Shown one piece after another: positions 42,351 to 51,783 of a DNA stretch of 64,000 bases. Under the pieces are notes generated by a model. It had not been told where the DNA came from and did no database searches. It worked only from the letters and a program-made list of their open reading frames with translations. The stretch is from Brevundimonas sp. AJA228-03 (GTDB lineage: Bacteria; Pseudomonadota; Alphaproteobacteria; Caulobacterales; Caulobacteraceae), in assembly GCF_017795885.1 (NCBI RefSeq), contig NZ_CP059297.1, positions 2,733,001 through 2,797,000 of the forward strand. The letters run 5' to 3'. Position numbers and translations under genes: made by a program. Numbering within the stretch: position 1 is the first letter of the stretch; the number at the start of each line of letters is the position of its first letter.

Positions 42351-42820
42351 TAGGGGATCAGCAGGATCACGATCGGGATCAGCGTTCCGGCGAGGAGCGC
42401 CCAGCGCGCAACGGTCTTCAACCGTCCCATCGTCACGCCCATCCAGACGCCCAGCAGGGTCGACAGGAACAGGCCGACCGAGACCAGGACGAAAAACCAC
42501 TGGAGCAGGGTCTTCGAGAGCGGGGTGGCGGGCGTCCCGGCCTCCGGTGGTGCCGCGGCACCGGCCGGGCGCGGGGCCTCGGGCCGGGGCCGGCGCGGCG
42601 GGCGCATGGCGAAGACCTGATCCTTGTGCACCCGGCCCAGCTTCTCGATCAGCGGCGCGGGCGTATAGCCGGGGTGGCTTTCGTGCAGCCGGAAGATCTG
42701 TAGCCCTCCAGTCACGGCGAACATCAGGATCGAGGGCGCGATGACCATGCCCAGGACTGTGTGGGTCTGGCGCGCCAGCAGGGGCCAGGCGATCGGCCGG
42801 GGCGATGGTTCAAGGCTCAT
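42350..42820 (-). CDS. PepSY-associated membrane protein
   Basis: A 156-residue protein with three hydrophobic segments (TVLGMVIAPSILMFAVTGGL, TLLQWFFVLVSVGLFLSTLL, WALLAGTLIPIVILLIP). A hydrophilic, Pro-rich loop follows the first. The layout (RQTHTVLGMVIAPSILMFAVTGG, GVWMG) matches PepSY-associated transmembrane proteins, some of which work with iron reduction or transport. It lies 53 bp after the methyltransferase gene on the same strand and may be the last member of that operon. Confidence 0.75.
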   Translation of the reverse strand: MSLEPSPRPIAWPLLARQTHTVLGMVIAPSILMFAVTGGLQIFRLHESHPGYTPAPLIEKLGRVHKDQVFAMRPPRRPRPEAPRPAGAAAPPEAGTPATPLSKTLLQWFFVLVSVGLFLSTLLGVWMGVTMGRLKTVARWALLAGTLIPIVILLIP

Positions 42821-42873
42821 GACGGTTCCATTCCGGACCCGGAAGCATATCCGGTCCGCACCTCAAACGGACC

Positions 42874-43860
42874 TTACGCCGGGTTCCGTCGCTGCTGCAT
42901 CGCCCCGGTCATGGGAATGAAGAACACCCCCACGTCGCGGCGGCTGCGGACCCGGCCGTCGGCATCCTTGGTATAGACATACAGGACCTGTCCGCGGCGG
43001 AAGGGCTGGCCGATCGGGATGATCAGCTTGCCCCCGGGCTTGAGCTGGCGGAACAGCTCGGGCGGGGCGTACTGGGCGACGCAGGTCAGCATGATGGTAT
43101 CGAAGCCCTCGGTCACCTCGGGCCAGCCGAAATAGCCGTCGCCGACCTTGCCGTGGACGTTGTCATAGCCGAGCGGGGCGAAGATCTGGTCCACCGCCCG
43201 CCCGATCGGTTCGATGATCTCGATCGTATAGGCGTCGCGCACGATGCGGCTGAGCAGGCTCGACTGGAAGCCCGAGCCGGTCCCGATCTCCAGCGTCACA
43301 TCGGTCGGCTTCGGCGCCGCCAGCTGGGTCATATAGGCCTGCCCCAGATAGTCCGACAGCACGCTGCCATGGCCGATGGCCCAGGGCTTGGGGTTGGCCT
43401 CATAGGCCTGCCAGGCGGTCGAGTCCTGGCTGGCGTAGGCGTAGTGGAAATAGTCGCGCGGCACGCTTTCGAAGGCCATCAGGACGTTCGGATCGGCCGC
43501 GCCGAACCGGCCGTCCAGATAGGCCTTGATGCGCTCGATGGCGGCGGGCTTACGGGCCTGGATCTCGGTGAACTGGGCCTCGGTGATGGTATGGGGGCGT
43601 TTCGAGGCCTCCATCGCGGCATTGAAGCGCGCGAAGGTCCAGGGTTCGCCCGGTATCCGGACCGTCTGCGACACGGCCGAGGCCGCAGCGGCCGCCGCCT
43701 GCGTCGGGGCGTTGGTGGCGACACCGCCGCCCCCAGCAGCCTGGGTCGGGTTCAGCCGGGCCTGCACCGACTTCATCGTGTTCTCGTCGCAGGCGGCGAG
43801 GCCCGTCAGCGCGGTGCCGGCGGCAGCGGTCAGCAGGGTGCGGCGATTCAAGGGGGTCAT
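42874..43860 (-). CDS. exported protein-L-isoaspartate O-methyltransferase family lipoprotein
   Basis: A 328-residue protein. The N-terminus NRRTLLTAAAGTALTGLAAC combines a twin-arginine motif and a lipobox Cys, so it is probably exported folded and lipid-anchored. From about residue 120 it is a PCMT-type methyltransferase: AIGHGSVLSDYLGQAYMTQL, then the SAM site LEIGTGSGFQSSLLSR, and FDTIMLTCVAQYAP. PCMTs repair isoaspartyl residues using SAM, which is normally cytoplasmic, so the export signal is odd. It overlaps the upstream gene by ATGA. Confidence 0.85.
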   Translation of the reverse strand: MTPLNRRTLLTAAAGTALTGLAACDENTMKSVQARLNPTQAAGGGGVATNAPTQAAAAAASAVSQTVRIPGEPWTFARFNAAMEASKRPHTITEAQFTEIQARKPAAIERIKAYLDGRFGAADPNVLMAFESVPRDYFHYAYASQDSTAWQAYEANPKPWAIGHGSVLSDYLGQAYMTQLAAPKPTDVTLEIGTGSGFQSSLLSRIVRDAYTIEIIEPIGRAVDQIFAPLGYDNVHGKVGDGYFGWPEVTEGFDTIMLTCVAQYAPPELFRQLKPGGKLIIPIGQPFRRGQVLYVYTKDADGRVRSRRDVGVFFIPMTGAMQQRRNPA

Positions 43861-46421
43861 GCGGGGCTCGGCTGGCTGGGACGATCAGCGTCCGGAAAAG
43901 GATCGAGGCGGGCGGGAGCGGGCCCGGGCAGGTCGGCGAAGGGGTCGTCCGGCAGGGCCGGTTCGAACAGGGGGGCGGTACGGGCACGGGGTGCCGCGAC
44001 CGGCAGCACGAGGAAGGCCAGGGCATAGAGACCGGCCGCCACGATCAGCAGGGACGAAAAGCCGATGTCGCGGCTCATCAGATTGGCCAGGGGCGTGGCG
44101 ACGACCGAGAAGGCGCCGTTCAGGCCCCAGGCCCAGGGCAGGGCCCGGCCGTTGCCGACCTGGATCAGACCCAGAGGGAACGGCAGACCCAGCGCCAGCG
44201 AGACCGGCGCGGCGGCCAGCGCCACCAGCCCCGCCCTGATGGCCCAGGACTGATCCAGCGTCCGCATCATGAAATCTTCGGCACCTATCAGCATCGCACC
44301 GATCCAGGCCAGAACGACGATCAGGGCGATGGCCGAGGCCGCCTTGGGCATGGCCGCGCATCGGCCCGCGATCATGCTGCCGAGGCCGGAGAAGATCAGC
44401 ATCGACGTCAGGACGATGGCGAAGGCCGAGGAGTAGTCGTTCAGATAGAAGGCCGCCCGGTCGATCAGCAGGATCTCGATGAACAGGAAGCCCAGCCCCA
44501 GGGCGGGGAAATAGAATGCGGGCCACAGGCGCTTCGGCTCCTTCACCCCGCCGGACCGCCGCCGGAAAAGGGCGGGCGTGGCCAGGACCAGCAGGGCGAT
44601 CACCACGGCCTGGGCCAGGACGGCCAGATTCACCAGAGCGCCGATCTCGGCCTGGGGCAGGACCTCCAGACGGCGGATCAGGGTGCCGGGATGCTCCAGC
44701 CTCAGCGACGCATAAAAGGCCGGGCGGTCCAGCGTCGCGGGCCGGATGTGGAAGGCCTCGGACGACGGCGAGGCGCGGCCCGCCAGCACGGCGGCCACCT
44801 CATTGGCGATGGCGTCATCGGGCCCGTTCGACGTCATCTCCCCGCTCTCGAAGGAGACGCCGGGCAGGTCGTTGAACAGGCGGGCGCGGGCGGCGGCGAC
44901 GTCCATGCCGGGGTGCCACGAGACATCGAACGACCGGGCGGCGCAGAAGGCTTGAAGCGCGGCGACGTCGGCCGCCGACCACGGCGTCGGGCTGATCAGG
45001 ATCCGCGCGTTCCAGGCCGAGCGATAGACCATGACATGGGTGGATGGATCGCCGACACCCTGTTCCAGCAGGGCCTGTCGCGCGTTGGCCAGCACCCGGA
45101 GCGCATAGACGGGGAAGTCGCGGATGGAGACGGAGATCGACACGGCCCCGCCCGGCTTCAGCGCCGCCAGATAGGCCTCCATCGCCTCCACCGTCACGCC
45201 GGTGACATTGGCCGGTGCGGCGTCGACGAAGTCGGCCGAAACGTCGACGATGTCGTAGCGGCCACGGTCTGCGCGCCAGGCCGCATTGATCGGACCACCC
45301 TCGAGCAGACGGACACGCGGATCGCGGGCCAGGGCGGGCGACGGGCCGAGCCCGCGCATCAGGGCGTCGCGCAGCACCGGCTCGCTCTCGACCCCGTCGA
45401 TATGGGCCGCGCCCAGCGTCAGGGCCTCGGCCACGCGATAACCGCCGGACAGTCCGACCAGCAGAACGTCCGCGCCCGGACGGAGGGCATAGGGCGCGGC
45501 CGACAGCGCGCTGGACGCATAGGTGGCCTGCAGAGGCCCTGCCATCGGCAGGGAGGCGATGCGGTTGCCGTCCCGGTACAGGCCATAGGTCTTGGGCGGC
45601 CCGGCCACGCCCATCATCCCGGCGTTGTTGGACACATCGACGTCCACCCGCTCGGTGAAGTCGTCGAGCAGCAGATAGTGGCCGCGCGGCTGGCGGATCT
45701 CGGCCACCACGGCCGCGCCCGGCGTATTCAGCGGCGCATAGATGGCCTTGAACTCGCTGAAGGCCGGGGGGGCACCGAGGAACAGGATCGCCTCGCCCGC
45801 CACCAGGGCCGCCCCGGCCAGACCGACGCCGAGCCATCTGAACCGCCCCGGCTGGAACAGGGTCGAAAGCGCCAGCGGGATCAGCAGCACGGGGGCCAGC
45901 AGGAAGGGATGGACCACGAACATCAGCCCCAGCGCCACCGCCGACCCGACCCCGGCCCCGATCAGGTCATAGCCATAGACCCGCCCGATCTCCCTCGGGT
46001 TCAGCACGAAGATCAGGCTGATGTAGAGCCCCGCCAGGAAGAAAAAGGGCAGAAGCGCCGCATAATACAGGCCGATGTTGCGCACCTGATCGGGCCAGGT
46101 CGTCGGATTCTGCAGCTGCAGCGGATTGAACGGGTTCTGCGTCACCCACTGATAGCCGAGCGCCGCCGCCAGGGTCATGGCGCCCGGCAAGATCGCCCGC
46201 AGCAGAACGCCGTGGCGCTGGACGGTGTCTCTCAGCAGGGCCACGACCACGCCGGACAGGGCGAACCCGGCCAGGACGATGGAGATGATCCAGTATCCGT
46301 ACTCGGACCATTTCGCGACGGCGAAATAGCGGGTCAGGGCGTTCTCGATTCCTACCACACCCAGGGCGATCAGGAACAGCGGGATCAGGGCCGCGCGGCT
46401 GCGGTCGGCGGGCGCGGTCAA
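43857..46421 (-). CDS. large membrane protein with spermidine-synthase-like domain
   Basis: An 854-residue protein. N-terminal helices (about residues 10-215, e.g. WIISIVLAGFALSGVVVALL) precede a soluble domain of about 350 residues with a Rossmann-like methyltransferase/aminopropyltransferase core (DVLLVGLSGGYRVAEALTLG, IDGVESEPVLRDA, YDIVDVSADF). Six or so further helices follow, then a Pro-rich tail. This matches the membrane-bound spermidine-synthase-like family, whose reactions are mostly unknown. The start is a TTG overlapping the hydrolase stop (TTGA). It is coupled to the methyltransferase gene. Confidence 0.85.
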   Translation of the reverse strand: MTAPADRSRAALIPLFLIALGVVGIENALTRYFAVAKWSEYGYWIISIVLAGFALSGVVVALLRDTVQRHGVLLRAILPGAMTLAAALGYQWVTQNPFNPLQLQNPTTWPDQVRNIGLYYAALLPFFFLAGLYISLIFVLNPREIGRVYGYDLIGAGVGSAVALGLMFVVHPFLLAPVLLIPLALSTLFQPGRFRWLGVGLAGAALVAGEAILFLGAPPAFSEFKAIYAPLNTPGAAVVAEIRQPRGHYLLLDDFTERVDVDVSNNAGMMGVAGPPKTYGLYRDGNRIASLPMAGPLQATYASSALSAAPYALRPGADVLLVGLSGGYRVAEALTLGAAHIDGVESEPVLRDALMRGLGPSPALARDPRVRLLEGGPINAAWRADRGRYDIVDVSADFVDAAPANVTGVTVEAMEAYLAALKPGGAVSISVSIRDFPVYALRVLANARQALLEQGVGDPSTHVMVYRSAWNARILISPTPWSAADVAALQAFCAARSFDVSWHPGMDVAAARARLFNDLPGVSFESGEMTSNGPDDAIANEVAAVLAGRASPSSEAFHIRPATLDRPAFYASLRLEHPGTLIRRLEVLPQAEIGALVNLAVLAQAVVIALLVLATPALFRRRSGGVKEPKRLWPAFYFPALGLGFLFIEILLIDRAAFYLNDYSSAFAIVLTSMLIFSGLGSMIAGRCAAMPKAASAIALIVVLAWIGAMLIGAEDFMMRTLDQSWAIRAGLVALAAAPVSLALGLPFPLGLIQVGNGRALPWAWGLNGAFSVVATPLANLMSRDIGFSSLLIVAAGLYALAFLVLPVAAPRARTAPLFEPALPDDPFADLPGPAPARLDPFPDADRPSQPSPA

Positions 46422-47353
46422 TGGACCGCGTCCCGCGCCGCGACCGGACCGTCGAGGAAGTCGATCAGCAGGCGGTCGAAGCGGTCGGCCTCGTCGACGA
46501 ACAGGGCATGGCCCGCATCCTCGAATACCACCATCCGCGCATCGGCATGAGTCCGGACCAGAGTCTCGCCCTGCGCACGCCAGCGGGGCCGCACGACATA
46601 GAGCACCGGCCGGTCGGTCGAATGCACGGCCGCGCGCCAGTAGTCGCGCGGCACATCATAGGCCAGCAGGCGCCGCTCGTCCTCCGGGGTCATCCGCAAC
46701 GCCTGATCGGTCAGCCGCGCGCGATAGTCCGTGCCCGGATCGCGGGCGAACATGGAGGCGACGAAGGCGGCGCGGCGGTCGCGGCGTTCGGCCTCGGTCA
46801 GGACCGGCGGTTCGGCGGCGCGCCCGCCGGCCGCAGCGCGCGGTGCCGGTTCCTCGCCGATGGAGTTGTCGATCAGAACCAGGCCGGCGATCCGCGCATC
46901 ACCCGCGGCGGCGACCCAGGCCAGGCTGTCGAGCACGCCCAGGGACCAGCCGACCAGAACGACGCGGCCGTTCGCCGCATGGTCGATCAGTTCGCCGATG
47001 TCGCGTCCGCGTCGTTCATAGGTGTAGCCGAAGCGGGTGACCTCGCTGTCGCCCTGCCCGCGCGGGTCCAGCGCCAGGACATGGAAGCGGTCCGACAGGG
47101 CGTCGATCTGGGCCTGGAAGATCCAGCCCGGCATGGTCCATCCGGGCACGAACAGCACGGTCCGGGCTTCCGCAGGACCCGCCTCCAGATAGTGGAGGCG
47201 GGCCCCGTCGGAAGTGATGAAGCTGCGGCTCTCCGCCGCCGCGACCGTGCCCCCCGACACGGTCGTCGCGCTTGCGAGAACGGTGACACCCATCACGCCG
47301 ACCATGGCCGCCCGTGTCCATGCCGGCAGGGTTGTCAGACCGTTACGCCCCAT
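46418..47353 (-). CDS. exported alpha/beta hydrolase
   Basis: A 311-residue protein. The N-terminal hydrophobic stretch AAMVGVMGVTVLASATTVSG is a signal or anchor. The hydrolase core has VLFVPGWTMPGWIF (oxyanion hole), nucleophile elbow VGWSLGVLDSLA, DPRGQGDS, and catalytic His in EDAGHALFVDEADRF. It is first of a coupled operon with the spermidine-synthase-like protein and the exported methyltransferase. The substrate is unknown. Confidence 0.85.
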   Translation of the reverse strand: MGRNGLTTLPAWTRAAMVGVMGVTVLASATTVSGGTVAAAESRSFITSDGARLHYLEAGPAEARTVLFVPGWTMPGWIFQAQIDALSDRFHVLALDPRGQGDSEVTRFGYTYERRGRDIGELIDHAANGRVVLVGWSLGVLDSLAWVAAAGDARIAGLVLIDNSIGEEPAPRAAAGGRAAEPPVLTEAERRDRRAAFVASMFARDPGTDYRARLTDQALRMTPEDERRLLAYDVPRDYWRAAVHSTDRPVLYVVRPRWRAQGETLVRTHADARMVVFEDAGHALFVDEADRFDRLLIDFLDGPVAARDAVH

Positions 47354-47468
47354 CGCCGGACATCTGGCCCGGACCGTCGTTCGCTGTCGACCGGGTTCGC
47401 CGGGCGGGAGAACGAAAGGCTTGACCCCGTGTCCCGAACGGCACTGATCCTCCGCCCTATGGGGCGTA

Positions 47469-48290
47469 TCATCTCACCCCGAACGGGACGACCTTGTTGT
47501 CCCCGTCATGGGCGATGTCGGCGGGCCCCAGATACGGGATGCCGGACCGGTTGCACCAGTATTCGACGATCTGCTCGCCCGTCATGCCGAAGTCCGGATC
47601 GTTCGGCGGCACGTCCGTGAACCGCCCGGCGCGGATGCCCGCCACGCGCCGGATCGAGGGCGTCGAGGTCAGGTGGAACATCATCCGGTCGATGCTGTAG
47701 GCGGCCTCGGACACATCCTCGAGCATCAGGACATGGTCGCTCAGGTCCGGCTCCAGCGGCGTGCCCAGCAGCTGGTCCAGAACGGTCAGGTTGAAGGCCA
47801 CGGCCGGGCGCGGATCGTCGTGCAGTGACGGCTCCCACGACGAGACCGCACCCTTCCTCAGCCAGTTCAGGGCGCGAAAGGCGGTGTCGTCGTGGCGGAC
47901 CGCGTCCGAGGCCATGGGCCCGTGGGCCAGGTGCGGAAAGCCCGCCTTGTAGAGGATGGCCAGCAACGACCCGACGTCGGAATAGCCCAGGTAGCGCTTC
48001 GCCCGCGCCCTCTCGGTCAGCCGCGGCAGCACCGCCTCGGCGATGCGGCAGGAGCCATAGCCGCCCCGGGCGAACCAGACAGCGTCGATGCGGGGGTCGT
48101 TGGCATAGTCGACGAAGGCCTGGGCGCGCGTCGCGTCATCGCCGCTGAAGTGGCCGGACTTCTCCAGCGATGAGGGGTGGATCACCACCGCCACCTTGCG
48201 GGCCGGGAAGTTCAACTCCATCCAGGCCTCGATGGCTTCGGCCCGCTCGCGGGAGAACCGCGACGAGACCGCGACGATACCGATCTTCAT
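47469..48290 (-). CDS. S66-family L,D-carboxypeptidase (LdcA-like)
   Basis: A 273-residue cytoplasmic serine peptidase. Catalytic Ser in RYLGYSDVGSLL, with Glu in HVLMLEDVSEAAY and His in ADIAHDGDNKVVPFG. The oxyanion region is VWFARGGYGSCRIAE. These enzymes trim the terminal D-Ala from murein tetrapeptide during recycling; some relatives (MccF) act on microcin. It is divergent from mpl, 43 bp between starts. The pairing supports the recycling role. Confidence 0.88.
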   Translation of the reverse strand: MKIGIVAVSSRFSRERAEAIEAWMELNFPARKVAVVIHPSSLEKSGHFSGDDATRAQAFVDYANDPRIDAVWFARGGYGSCRIAEAVLPRLTERARAKRYLGYSDVGSLLAILYKAGFPHLAHGPMASDAVRHDDTAFRALNWLRKGAVSSWEPSLHDDPRPAVAFNLTVLDQLLGTPLEPDLSDHVLMLEDVSEAAYSIDRMMFHLTSTPSIRRVAGIRAGRFTDVPPNDPDFGMTGEQIVEYWCNRSGIPYLGPADIAHDGDNKVVPFGVR

Positions 48291-48333
48291 TCTGCTGTAG
48301 CCTCCCGCTCGTCTCCACTTTAGTCACGCGATC

Positions 48334-49743
48334 ATGAGCGAACCATCCTGTTTCTTCTGCGGCATCGGCGGGTCGGGCATGCTGCCGCTGGCGATGATCG
48401 TCCAGGCGCGCGGGGCTGCGATCGAGGGGTCGGACCGGGCGCTGGACCAGGGCCGGACGCCCGAGAAGTTCGACTGGCTGAGGGCGCACGGCGTGACCCT
48501 GCATCCGCAGGACGGATCGGGCATCCGGGCGGACATGACCGTCGTCGCCACCGGGGCCGTCGAGGACACCGTGCCCGACATCGGGGCGGCGAGGCGGCTG
48601 GGCGCGACCATCGTCACCCGGCCCGAGCTGCTGAGCCGGATCTTCAACGCCGCGCCCACCTCGGTCGGGGTCGCGGGCACCAGCGGCAAGTCGACCATCA
48701 CCGGCATGATCGCCTGGATCCTGAACCAGACCGGCCGCGACCCCACCGTCATGAACGGGGCGGTGATGCGCAACTTCGCCGACGCCGACCATCCGTTCGC
48801 CAGCGCCCTCGTCGGCGGGGCCGACCTGTTCGTGGCCGAGGTGGACGAAAGCGACGGCTCCATCGCCCGCTACGATCCGACCGTCGCCGTGGTGTCCAAC
48901 ATCTCGCTGGACCACAAGTCGATGGAGGAGCTGCGCGAGCTGTTCGGCGGCTTCACCGGCAAGGCGCGGACGGCGGTGCTGAACCTCGACAACCCCGAGA
49001 CGGCGGCCCTGGCCCAGGCGATGGTGGACGACGGCCGGGACGAGGCCGTCCTGACCTTCGCCCTGGGCAATGACACAGCGGACCTGTCGGCCCACGACCT
49101 GGCCCCCCTGCCCACCGGCATGACCTTCGACCTGACCGAGCGGGCCGGCGGCGCGCGGATCGCCGCGACCCTGAACGTGCCCGGCGCGCACAATGTCGCC
49201 AATGCCCTGGCCGCACTGGGGGCCGTGCGGGCCCTGGGCGTGCCGCTGGACGCGGCGGTCTCGGCGCTGGCGACCTTCGCCGGGATCAGACGGCGGATGG
49301 AGGTGGTCGGCACGGCCAACGGCATCACCGTCATCGACGACTTCGCCCACAACCCCGACAAGATCGCCGCCACGGTCAAGACCCTGCACGCCTTCGACGG
49401 GCGGCTGCTGATCCTGTTCCAGCCCCACGGCTTCGGTCCGCTGAAGCTGATGAAGGCCGAGTTCATCGACACATTCGCCGGGCTGATGCGTCCCGACGAC
49501 GTCCTGCTGATGCCCGAGCCGGTCTATTACGGCGGCACCACCGACCGCAGCGTGGGCTCGGAGGATATCGCCTCGGGCGTGCGCGCGGCGGGTGGCCAGG
49601 CGGAGGCTTTGCACGACCGCGCGGCCTGCGGCGACCGGCTGGTCGATCTGGCCCGGCCAGGCGACCGGATCATCGTCATGGGCGCGCGGGACGACACCCT
49701 GTCGCAGTTCGCGGCGGAGCTTCTGGGCCGGCTGGGCGCTTAG
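48334..49743 (+). CDS. mpl: UDP-N-acetylmuramate--tripeptide ligase (Mpl-like Mur ligase)
   Basis: A 469-residue Mur ligase. N-terminal Rossmann domain [23 protein letters not shown]-binding loop [16 protein letters not shown], central motif DESDGSI and [12 protein letters not shown], and C-terminal domain [15 protein letters not shown]. Sequence features fit Mpl or a MurC relative; lack of the main division cluster and adjacency to the L,D-carboxypeptidase favour Mpl, which reattaches recycled tripeptide to UDP-MurNAc. Confidence 0.85.
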   Translation: MSEPSCFFCGIGGSGMLPLAMIVQARGAAIEGSDRALDQGRTPEKFDWLRAHGVTLHPQDGSGIRADMTVVATGAVEDTVPDIGAARRLGATIVTRPELLSRIFNAAPTSVGVAGTSGKSTITGMIAWILNQTGRDPTVMNGAVMRNFADADHPFASALVGGADLFVAEVDESDGSIARYDPTVAVVSNISLDHKSMEELRELFGGFTGKARTAVLNLDNPETAALAQAMVDDGRDEAVLTFALGNDTADLSAHDLAPLPTGMTFDLTERAGGARIAATLNVPGAHNVANALAALGAVRALGVPLDAAVSALATFAGIRRRMEVVGTANGITVIDDFAHNPDKIAATVKTLHAFDGRLLILFQPHGFGPLKLMKAEFIDTFAGLMRPDDVLLMPEPVYYGGTTDRSVGSEDIASGVRAAGGQAEALHDRAACGDRLVDLARPGDRIIVMGARDDTLSQFAAELLGRLGA

Positions 49744-49748
49744 GCCGG

Positions 49749-51770
49749 ATGCTTCAGGACGCCGCCGCCCCCCTCCCCGACGTCGTCGTCACCGCAGCGC
49801 GCCTGCCTCCCGCTGCCGGAGAGGCCGCCTTCTCCGTCATCCGGCTGAACCCGGACCGGCTGGACCGCGCCACCCGGCTGGACGAGGCCCTGGCCACGGT
49901 TCCGGCTGTCAGCCTGTTCCGCCGCACCTCCAGCCTCGCCGCCAATCCGACGACGCAAGGCATCTCGCTGCGCGCCATCGCCCCGTCGGGAGCCGGGCGG
50001 ACGCTGGTGACACTGGACGGGGTGCCGCTGAACGATCCATTCGGCGGCTGGGTGATCTGGTCCCAGGTGCCGACCGAAAGCCTGTCCGGCCTCGACATCG
50101 TCCGGGGCGCGGGCGCAGGCCCATACGGTGCCGGAGCCCTGACCGGGGTCATCGCCCTGCGCGAGCGCGACGGGGTCGGCGGATCGCTGGACCTGTCCGG
50201 CGGCGAATACGGCGGCCGGAGACTGGCGGCCGCGACCACCCTGGGCATCGGGCGCCTGGCCCTGACCGGCACGGTGCAGCGCGAGCAGTCGGACGGCTAC
50301 ATCCCCGTGCGGGGCGCCCGGGCGGGCGCGGCGGACGTGCCGCTGGACCTCGCCACCCTGTCCGGGGCGATCCGGGCCGATGTCGCCCTAAGCACCGTGA
50401 CCGCCCTGTCCCTGCGCGCCTCGGCCTATGAGGAGGATCGCGGCGCGGGTCTTCTGGGCGCGCGGTCGTCGGCGACGGGCCAGAGCTATGCGGCCACCCT
50501 GTCGCGCACCCCGTCTGCGGGCCGCCCGGGCTGGCGCGCCCAGGTTTGGCGGCGCGAGAGCGACTTCGCCAACACCTCGGTCGCCGTGGCCGCCGACCGG
50601 ACCACGACCACTCCCGCCAACAACCAGTTCGCCACCCCGGCCGAGGGTTGGGGCGCCAACCTCGCGGTCCGTCGCACAACGGTGCCGTTCGGCGGCGGGG
50701 CGCTGGAGTGGGAGCTGGGTGCCGACGCCCGCTTCACCGAGGGCGAGACGCGCGAACTGTTCCGCTTCATGGCCGGAGCCTTCACCCGCGACCGGGTCGC
50801 GGGCGGCCGGACGTCCGTCATCGGCGCCTATGGCGAGGGATCCTGGACCACCGGGCCGTGGCTGGTCGCCGGGGGTCTGCGGATCGACGGCTGGCGCAAT
50901 GCGGACGGTCGTCGGCTGGAGCGCGACCGGGCGACCGGCTTGGCCACTCTGGACGAGACCGATCCCGACCGGTCGGGCGAGGTCCTCAGCGCGCGTCTGG
51001 CCGTCCGCCGCGCGCTGGCCCCGGGCCTGGCCGCGCGTGCCGCGGCCTATTCCGGGTTCCGGCCCGCGACCCTGAACGAGCTGCACCGGCCCTTCCGGGT
51101 CGGCAACGACCTGACCGAGGCCAATGCCGCCCTGGTGCCCGAGACGCTGCAGGGGGTCGAGACCGGCCTGTCCTGGCAGGGCTCGGCGACGACGCTGGGG
51201 GCCACCGTCTTCTGGAACCGGATCGAGGACGCCATCGTCAATGTCACCCTCGGCAGCGGCCCCGGCACCTTCCCGCGCGCGGGCTTCGTGCCGGCCGGCG
51301 GCGTGCTGCGCCAGCGCCAGAACGCGGGCACCATCGACGCGACCGGCCTGGAGCTGACCGCCGGGCACCGTCTCGGCGAGACCCTGACGCTGGACGCCGC
51401 CCTGTCGGTGACCGATGCCAAGGTCGACGGCGGCACCGCGGCACCCCGGCTGACCGGCCTGCGCCCGGCCCAGGCCCCGGTCTGGAGCGCCTCGGCCGGG
51501 GCCGACTGGCGCGCGACCGGACGCCTGAGCCTGATCGTCCGCACCCGCTACGAGAGCCGCCGGTTCGAGGACGACCTGAACAGCCGCGTGCTGGACGGGG
51601 CGATCACCGCCGACGCCCGGGCGGAGTGGACCGTGCGCGACGGCGTGATCCTGTACGCCGCCGCCGACAATCTGTTCGACGCCGGGGTGGCGGTGGCCGA
51701 AAGCGGCGACGGGGTCGAGGGCTATGGCCCCCCGCGCAGTCTGCGAGCGGGGCTGAGCCTGAGCTGGTAG
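49749..51770 (+). CDS. TonB-dependent receptor lacking a signal peptide
   Basis: A 673-residue receptor beginning MLQDAAAPLPDVVVTAARLP: it opens where the mature protein should, at a TonB-box-like segment. The plug follows (GISLRAIAPSGAGRTLVTLD, DIVRGAGAGPYGAGALTGVI) and a barrel ending RAGLSLSW. No hydrophobic signal is encoded upstream in this frame, which runs back into mpl without a start codon. It begins 5 bp after mpl. Either export is lost, the 5' end was deleted, or an unusual upstream start is used. Confidence 0.85.
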   Translation: MLQDAAAPLPDVVVTAARLPPAAGEAAFSVIRLNPDRLDRATRLDEALATVPAVSLFRRTSSLAANPTTQGISLRAIAPSGAGRTLVTLDGVPLNDPFGGWVIWSQVPTESLSGLDIVRGAGAGPYGAGALTGVIALRERDGVGGSLDLSGGEYGGRRLAAATTLGIGRLALTGTVQREQSDGYIPVRGARAGAADVPLDLATLSGAIRADVALSTVTALSLRASAYEEDRGAGLLGARSSATGQSYAATLSRTPSAGRPGWRAQVWRRESDFANTSVAVAADRTTTTPANNQFATPAEGWGANLAVRRTTVPFGGGALEWELGADARFTEGETRELFRFMAGAFTRDRVAGGRTSVIGAYGEGSWTTGPWLVAGGLRIDGWRNADGRRLERDRATGLATLDETDPDRSGEVLSARLAVRRALAPGLAARAAAYSGFRPATLNELHRPFRVGNDLTEANAALVPETLQGVETGLSWQGSATTLGATVFWNRIEDAIVNVTLGSGPGTFPRAGFVPAGGVLRQRQNAGTIDATGLELTAGHRLGETLTLDAALSVTDAKVDGGTAAPRLTGLRPAQAPVWSASAGADWRATGRLSLIVRTRYESRRFEDDLNSRVLDGAITADARAEWTVRDGVILYAAADNLFDAGVAVAESGDGVEGYGPPRSLRAGLSLSW

Positions 51771-51783
51771 GGCAGACCCTGCT

